Source: Trichobilharzia szidati (taxonomy: Eukaryota; Platyhelminthes; Trematoda; Strigeidida; Schistosomatidae). From it: 64,000 bases of DNA. Made by a program: the position numbers and the translations under genes. This document shows, one piece after another, positions 59,540 through 64,000 of this stretch. Position 1 is the first letter of the stretch. Each line of letters starts with the position of its first letter. The stretch lies in assembly GCA_944472155.2 (NCBI GenBank), contig OX235279.1:156138199-156202198 (forward strand), given 5' to 3'. Under the pieces are notes generated by a model that worked only from the letters and a program-made list of their open reading frames with translations, ran no database searches and was not told where the DNA came from.

Positions 59540-59915
59540 AAAGACATTTATGCAAAGTGTCTGGAGACTTGATACTGGAGATTGAATAGCTTGTCAGAAA
59601 TTATAAGCGAGGAATAAGGAACTCTGGCAGGCAACAAACTAACCAAGAACTTATTGCCTGACATATATGCAGAGGGAAAATGAGGATAGATAGGTCGGAC
59701 ATATCTCTAAGAAGACTATTGAATTGCTTTATATGCCAGACCGTCATTCAAAAGAAACCCGATAGAGAAGAATGTGTCAAGTTGCTCGGGTGTTCGAGAG
59801 TGACTTGAAGATCATGTGATAAGGTGGTAGAAGTAAAATTTGTGAACCTGAGGTCCTCTATGTTCCTCTGAGGACGCAAAAAAGGAATACCGTTACAAAT
59901 AATAGTAATCATCAA
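59540..59915 (+). mobile_element. LINE family A 3' end
   Basis: CAACAAACTAACCAAGAACT (TNQEPI region) and ATTGCCTGACATATATGCAG lead to a tail with AATAATAGTAATC at 59897-59910. The frame is lost. Confidence 0.65.
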
Positions 59916-60169
59916 GTATTTCATTTCTGATCAGTGGAAACAGCTGGTTTCCAGATCTCCTATTTCATCAGGTGGAGTTTCGAGAAAAATAATAGAGAAG
60001 ATTTGTAGTACAGGTGGAAAATTTTGACCGGTTTCATTCTTTGACTTGGTTGGTGATTTAATAGTAAAGCTCTCGTTGTTTTTTGGACAACATCTTCAGG
60101 ACAAACATCAAAATGGTGTAAATTTGTCTGAGTTCATGATGAATAATATAAACGTCTCTACCGAAGTAT

Positions 60170-60305
60170 ATCGTTGTGGCTGGTTGTTAGTTTTATTCAA
60201 ACTTAATAAGGTGATCGATGTCCAGTCTGGAAATAAACCAATCAGGATTGACCTGCGCAGAATAACTCCCAATATTTTATTGATCATGATGACAGCCTGA
60301 TTAAA
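60170..60305 (+). repeat. Dispersed repeat shared with 20790-21060
   Basis: TCTGGAAATAAACCAATCAG and the following ACCTGCGCAGAATAAC correspond to the reverse complement of 20820-20900. Confidence 0.4.
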
Positions 60306-60339
60306 ATATCATTGGAACCTCGCCTAATTTACTCGCTTG

Positions 60340-62025
60340 CTAGTTTTCAAGCCGGTTCCAAGCCCGAATAAAGAGGGAGAGATTTGTCCTGGGGTTAGCA
60401 GCCACACACCCTACCACACCGCTATAGAAACTTCAACGCACAGAAAATATATTGAAAATACAAAACCTTCAAATAGCAATCTTATTCTTCGCTGGAATAT
60501 GAGAGGCAAAATGACACAACGGGCTGATGAAAGCCTTCGGGAAGCCAGTCAGCTAGCCGATTTGTCTTGTCTCGATGAAAGCAGAAACAAGAATGAGGAC
60601 GTGGAATGTCTGTACAATGTATGCGACTTGATGGGACGGCTGCCCAAGTAGGCAGCAAGATGCAAAGATATGGCATAGAAGTACTGAGTTTCTGTGAGAG
60701 CAGATGGAATGGATGTTGACTATCACAACTGTCAACTGGAGAGTCAGTAATCTACTCCAATCTGGTCACCCAGACGACAAACCCGAACACACTGAGGCAG
60801 TGAGAGTCTATAGTGATGTCACCAGTGGCAGCCGAAGCCCTAATTCAGTGGGAATCACTTTCATTCTGCAGGATAATGACAGCAAGATTCAACTCAACCT
60901 TAGTCATATTCTGATCAAATTGTAACTCTAAGCATCGTGATCAAATGCAGCCTAGTATAGAATGGTGGTCAAACGTCTACCTCGACTTCGTCGACTTCGA
61001 GAAGGCATTTGACAGACGGCGTTGACCGTACCAAGAAGTAATTAGGAAACTCATTCAACCCTACGGCACTAAGGGCCTAAGTCTTCATTGACCTCACTCA
61101 ACAGCTGGCTATTTGGCGGTGCCACGTGTCAGGTGATCCATAACGGAAGACTCAGTGAAGCCTTTTCAGTGAATATGGGACTGAGACAAGCTGGCTGCCT
61201 ATTATCACCGATGATATTCGTAATTGTGGTGGACTGGGTAATGCGTCAAACTGTGAGTGAGGAGCAGGGAGGGATGAATACGCTGGACCACCAACAAGAA
61301 GAATCAAGAAGATCTGGATTTCGCGCGTGGATGATATATGTCGAATGTCACACAAACTCGGAGACTTACAGATAGGTGAAACCAACAAACTGGCAGAAGA
61401 TGCTGGCTCGCAGTGAAGTTAGGACTGCAGGTGAACAAAGAGAAGGTGGAGATGGAAAAGGTACCAACAACAACAGCGGCCGGCACCAATCACCCTCAAC
61501 GCGAAGGATTAAACAGAGGTAACCTCCTTCACTTATCTAGTCAGGAAGCATCATTTCAACCACAGGCACGCCGAACGGATGGATATGTCAACGTCAGCCA
61601 GCCAGAATCGGAAAGGCGATATAACGTCACGAAAAAGATTTCCAACAGGTTGTAGACTTTCATCAACAGCTGCCTCTACTTGCTCCATATTGAAGATCAA
61701 ATGACCAGAAAGAATTAGTAACAAAAAATTCTGGTTAGTTGGGAACAAACCAACCTAAAGCCGATAGCTGAAAAATATGTAGGATGGATTGAGTACACGA
61801 TGAGGAGGCCACTGAATGACATCGCGTGACATTTCTTCGCTCGAGTGGAAGCGAGGTGTGGTTCGTCCTGGGGTGACATGGAGAAGAATGTGTGGCGAGA
61901 AGGCAATGAGAGATTATGATCAGTCGTGGACCCAGCTGAAGAGGATGGCAGAAAATAGAAGAAAGTGGAGATGTGTTGTCGAAGCCCTATGTTGCACTCG
62001 GAACCCAAGGGATTAATAATATATC
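60340..62025 (+). mobile_element. LINE family A with 5' region, internally deleted
   Basis: The 5' region (AAGCCCGAATAAAGAGGGAG, GGGTTAGCAGCCACAC, AGAAACTTCAACGC) and the endonuclease start (RTWNVCTM, RYGIEVL, ESRWNG near 60595-60720) are followed by a deletion to motif A (FVDFEKAFD, near 60990). Then come [35 protein letters not shown] motif B and the C-terminal module, to the tail at about 62000-62025. It is the most complete family A copy in layout, though shifted in frame many times. Confidence 0.82.
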
Positions 62026-62029
62026 ATTG

Positions 62030-63190
62030 GTGATTTTTTGAATTGTACATTACTGCGTGAATATATATTCTTTCCGGCGTCCTCAATTTCGTAGAAGTAG
62101 CGATTTTATATTAAAGTCTAGAACGTTAGTTGCGTACAGACGATGTCAGTGATTGCTCTGATCATACTAGCTAGTGGGTTTTTCGTATCAAGCAGATACT
62201 ACAGGAAATATATCAAGACTATAACACCCAGCAGCAACTGAAAACAAAAGCAACACATCCACAAAATAAATTTCATGGATTTTTGTAGACTCAAGTGAGA
62301 TTCCCCTTAGACATGATATGTAATCCGCCTCCAAATCAATTCATGTAGACAACCACAGACACCAGTATAACTGGAGGGAGGGAGAAGGTATGTAAAAAAG
62401 CAAACTACGAGTCCATGTGGATAAGTTGATATGATTATGAGCAAAAAATTGTGCTCAAAATGTCCACCAGTTAATAAATACTGTATCAATATGTGATATA
62501 CCAAATAAATTTATCTAGTATGGAATTCTAAAGAGCTGTCGCCATACCAACTTAAGTTGACGTTAAATTCGTATTTTTGGTTCATAAATTTTTCTGGATC
62601 TCCAGCTCATTTTACTGAGTAACTCTCTAATAATCTTGAGTTTTTCTTCATTCATTGATAGTCGTTAAAGTATTAGATTGATTACTCTAGCTGTATGAAC
62701 CAAACTAAACCAAACACTTTAGTAAATTGCTTTTATATGTATATATATACATACATTTCAAAGGTACAAGACAAGAAAAAATAATTTGAGTATACTGACC
62801 AGTCGATGTGTGTAGACCTATGTGTTTTCTGTATGTACAATGATATAAAAATGTCCAAAAGAATGATACTGTGAAAACTGAAATGGGAAATTTGACGCCC
62901 CACCTTCGCCTGTGCTTCAAATTCGATACAACGCAACTATTAGACAATAAAAACTGGTATTATAATCATGAAATGGTTTTTGTGTGTTCAGATGTTTGTG
63001 ATCTAAAATAACATTTTCAGATATAAATGAATGCAAATCGTTACAAATAAACCACAGAAAAAACAATAAAAGAGAAATAAATAAAACTGGATTGAAATAT
63101 TTTTGTTCACTGAAGGTCTCATTTTAGATAAAATGAAATATATACCCAGTTTCCTTTATTGGTTTCAGATGTATATATATATATATATAT
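62030..63190. other. Spacer with weak repeats
   Basis: 62440-62525 carries the dispersed module related to the 58-kb hairpin arm. An (AT)n run is at about 63171-63190. No gene is recognised. Confidence 0.5.
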
Positions 63191-63199
63191 GTATAGATC

Positions 63200-63600
63200 G
63201 AACACAAGCTGAAGAGACCGTTGAGCGACATCGTATAATAAGCCATTGTTCAAGTGGAATCTCAATATGAAGAGGTGATTTTGGCTTCACTTGGAAGGTG
63301 ACATCGAGGAGTTCGTTTCAAAGGAGGGCGTGAAACCCTATGGGAATTCGTGGGGTTAGCTATAGAGTACCATGCAGAACAGGATAGAGTGTAGATTTCC
63401 TGTTGAAGTCTTACGTTTCACTCGGAGCTAAAAGGAACAGTAATAAGAATAATAATTACACGTAGGAGGTCGCCTGATACGAAGGCAATGAAAGCTTATG
63501 GTCAGTTGTGGGGCCAGCTAAAAAGGACAACAGTTGACGGGTTGAAGTGGTGGTGTGCCCCTGATGCCTTTTATTACACTCGGAACCCATGAAAATTATA
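63200..63600 (+). mobile_element. Two tandem LINE family A 3' ends
   Basis: The first 3' end runs to GTTTCACTCGGAGCTAAAAG and an AATAAGAATAATAATTAC tail near 63455. A second C-terminal piece (GGTCAGTTGTGGGGCCAGCT) then runs to a second tail near 63590. Same orientation; both decayed. Confidence 0.65.
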
Positions 63601-63779
63601 ATATTATATATTATATACATTCAATCTAAATAAAAGAGTACTTTTGCATAGTGTGAATTTGAAATTTAAATACTGTGCATTGCTGTATTGACTTTTTCCG
63701 TCAAAATTGCACTAAGTATACTGTCTAGCCCGATATTCAAACACTTTGCATATAAATGTACATTTTTTGATTTTGTGGT

Positions 63780-64000
63780 CTGACATTATTAAATGCTTTG
63801 CAAAGGATGATGAATTTCTATTTAGATTAAATACAATCAGGTATGTGGTATGACTTAATAACCGTTCAGGAACATATTCTTTTCGACAACATTAGAAGAT
63901 TCAATTGGTTAAACCTGTAAATTTGTCGCCACAACTGCAGGTGAACCTATAGATATAGTGTGAAATAGAGTCTACAGAGTTTCAGTATGTAAGGAAAAGA
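63780..64000. repeat. Dispersed repeat shared with 9040-9260
   Basis: AAATGCTTTGCAAAGGATGA, TTCTTTTCGACAACATTAGA and GAGTTTCAGTATGTAAGGAA match the earlier copy in order. The window ends inside it. Confidence 0.5.

Noticed and set aside
60046..60300. 84-codon + strand frame as a host exon
   Set aside because: Its second half is a repeat shared with 20790-21060. No flanking splice partners exist.
1..64000. Bacterial-type systems (operons, CRISPR, phage, toxin-antitoxin)
   Set aside because: GT-AG introns, non-LTR retroelements and Pol III-type SINEs show nuclear animal DNA. No spaced direct-repeat array was seen.

Overview
The window looks like nuclear DNA of a blood fluke, most likely Schistosoma or a close schistosomatid. 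The evidence is a single host gene broken into 19 GT-AG exons by long AT-rich introns, together with dense old retroelements: RTE-like LINEs, Penelope-like elements, and tRNA-headed short repeats that carry hammerhead-ribozyme cores as in the schistosome SM-alpha family. I assign the genus by general resemblance only. No bacterial gene, operon or CRISPR array is present.

The only host gene I can support is a valyl-tRNA synthetase on the + strand. Nineteen exons from 1890 to 47860 join in one unbroken frame of 1007 codons plus a TAA stop. A polyadenylation signal follows at 48027. The N-terminus, with the HIGH-type ATP signature, lies upstream of the window. The exons cover the rest of the catalytic domain, the editing domain, the [10 protein letters not shown] and KMSKS elements, the anticodon-binding domain and the C-terminal coiled-coil arm.

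Almost everything between and after the exons is mobile DNA on both strands. LINE family A (RTE-like endonuclease-reverse transcriptase) has about twenty fragments. One is young, 6252-8609 on the minus strand, with an 805-codon open frame and a perfect 11-bp target-site duplication. LINE family B has several decayed copies, two of them in inverted orientation around exon 4 and sharing a 401-bp tract at 396/401 identity. LINE family C survives as short 3' pieces. Penelope-like reverse-transcriptase and GIY-YIG remnants lie at 24.3, 40.0, 45.5, 48.7-50.5, 52.5 and 54.2 kb. A Ty3/Gypsy-like reverse-transcriptase scrap is at 18.6 kb.

The short elements are the most unusual part. One family has a tRNA-Gly-like head, a body resembling the 5' region of LINE family A, and a tail identical in kind to the family A 3' end; the best copy (33542-33778) has an 11-bp target duplication like that of the LINE. 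A second family carries degenerate hammerhead ribozyme cores in at least a dozen places. A third looks like a MITE with about 55-60 bp terminal inverted repeats. Two near-perfect DNA hairpins (22306-22355 and 58094-58209) each have a 7-base loop and a single one-base asymmetry. From 47.9 kb to the end I see no host gene, only repeat remnants and AT-rich spacer.
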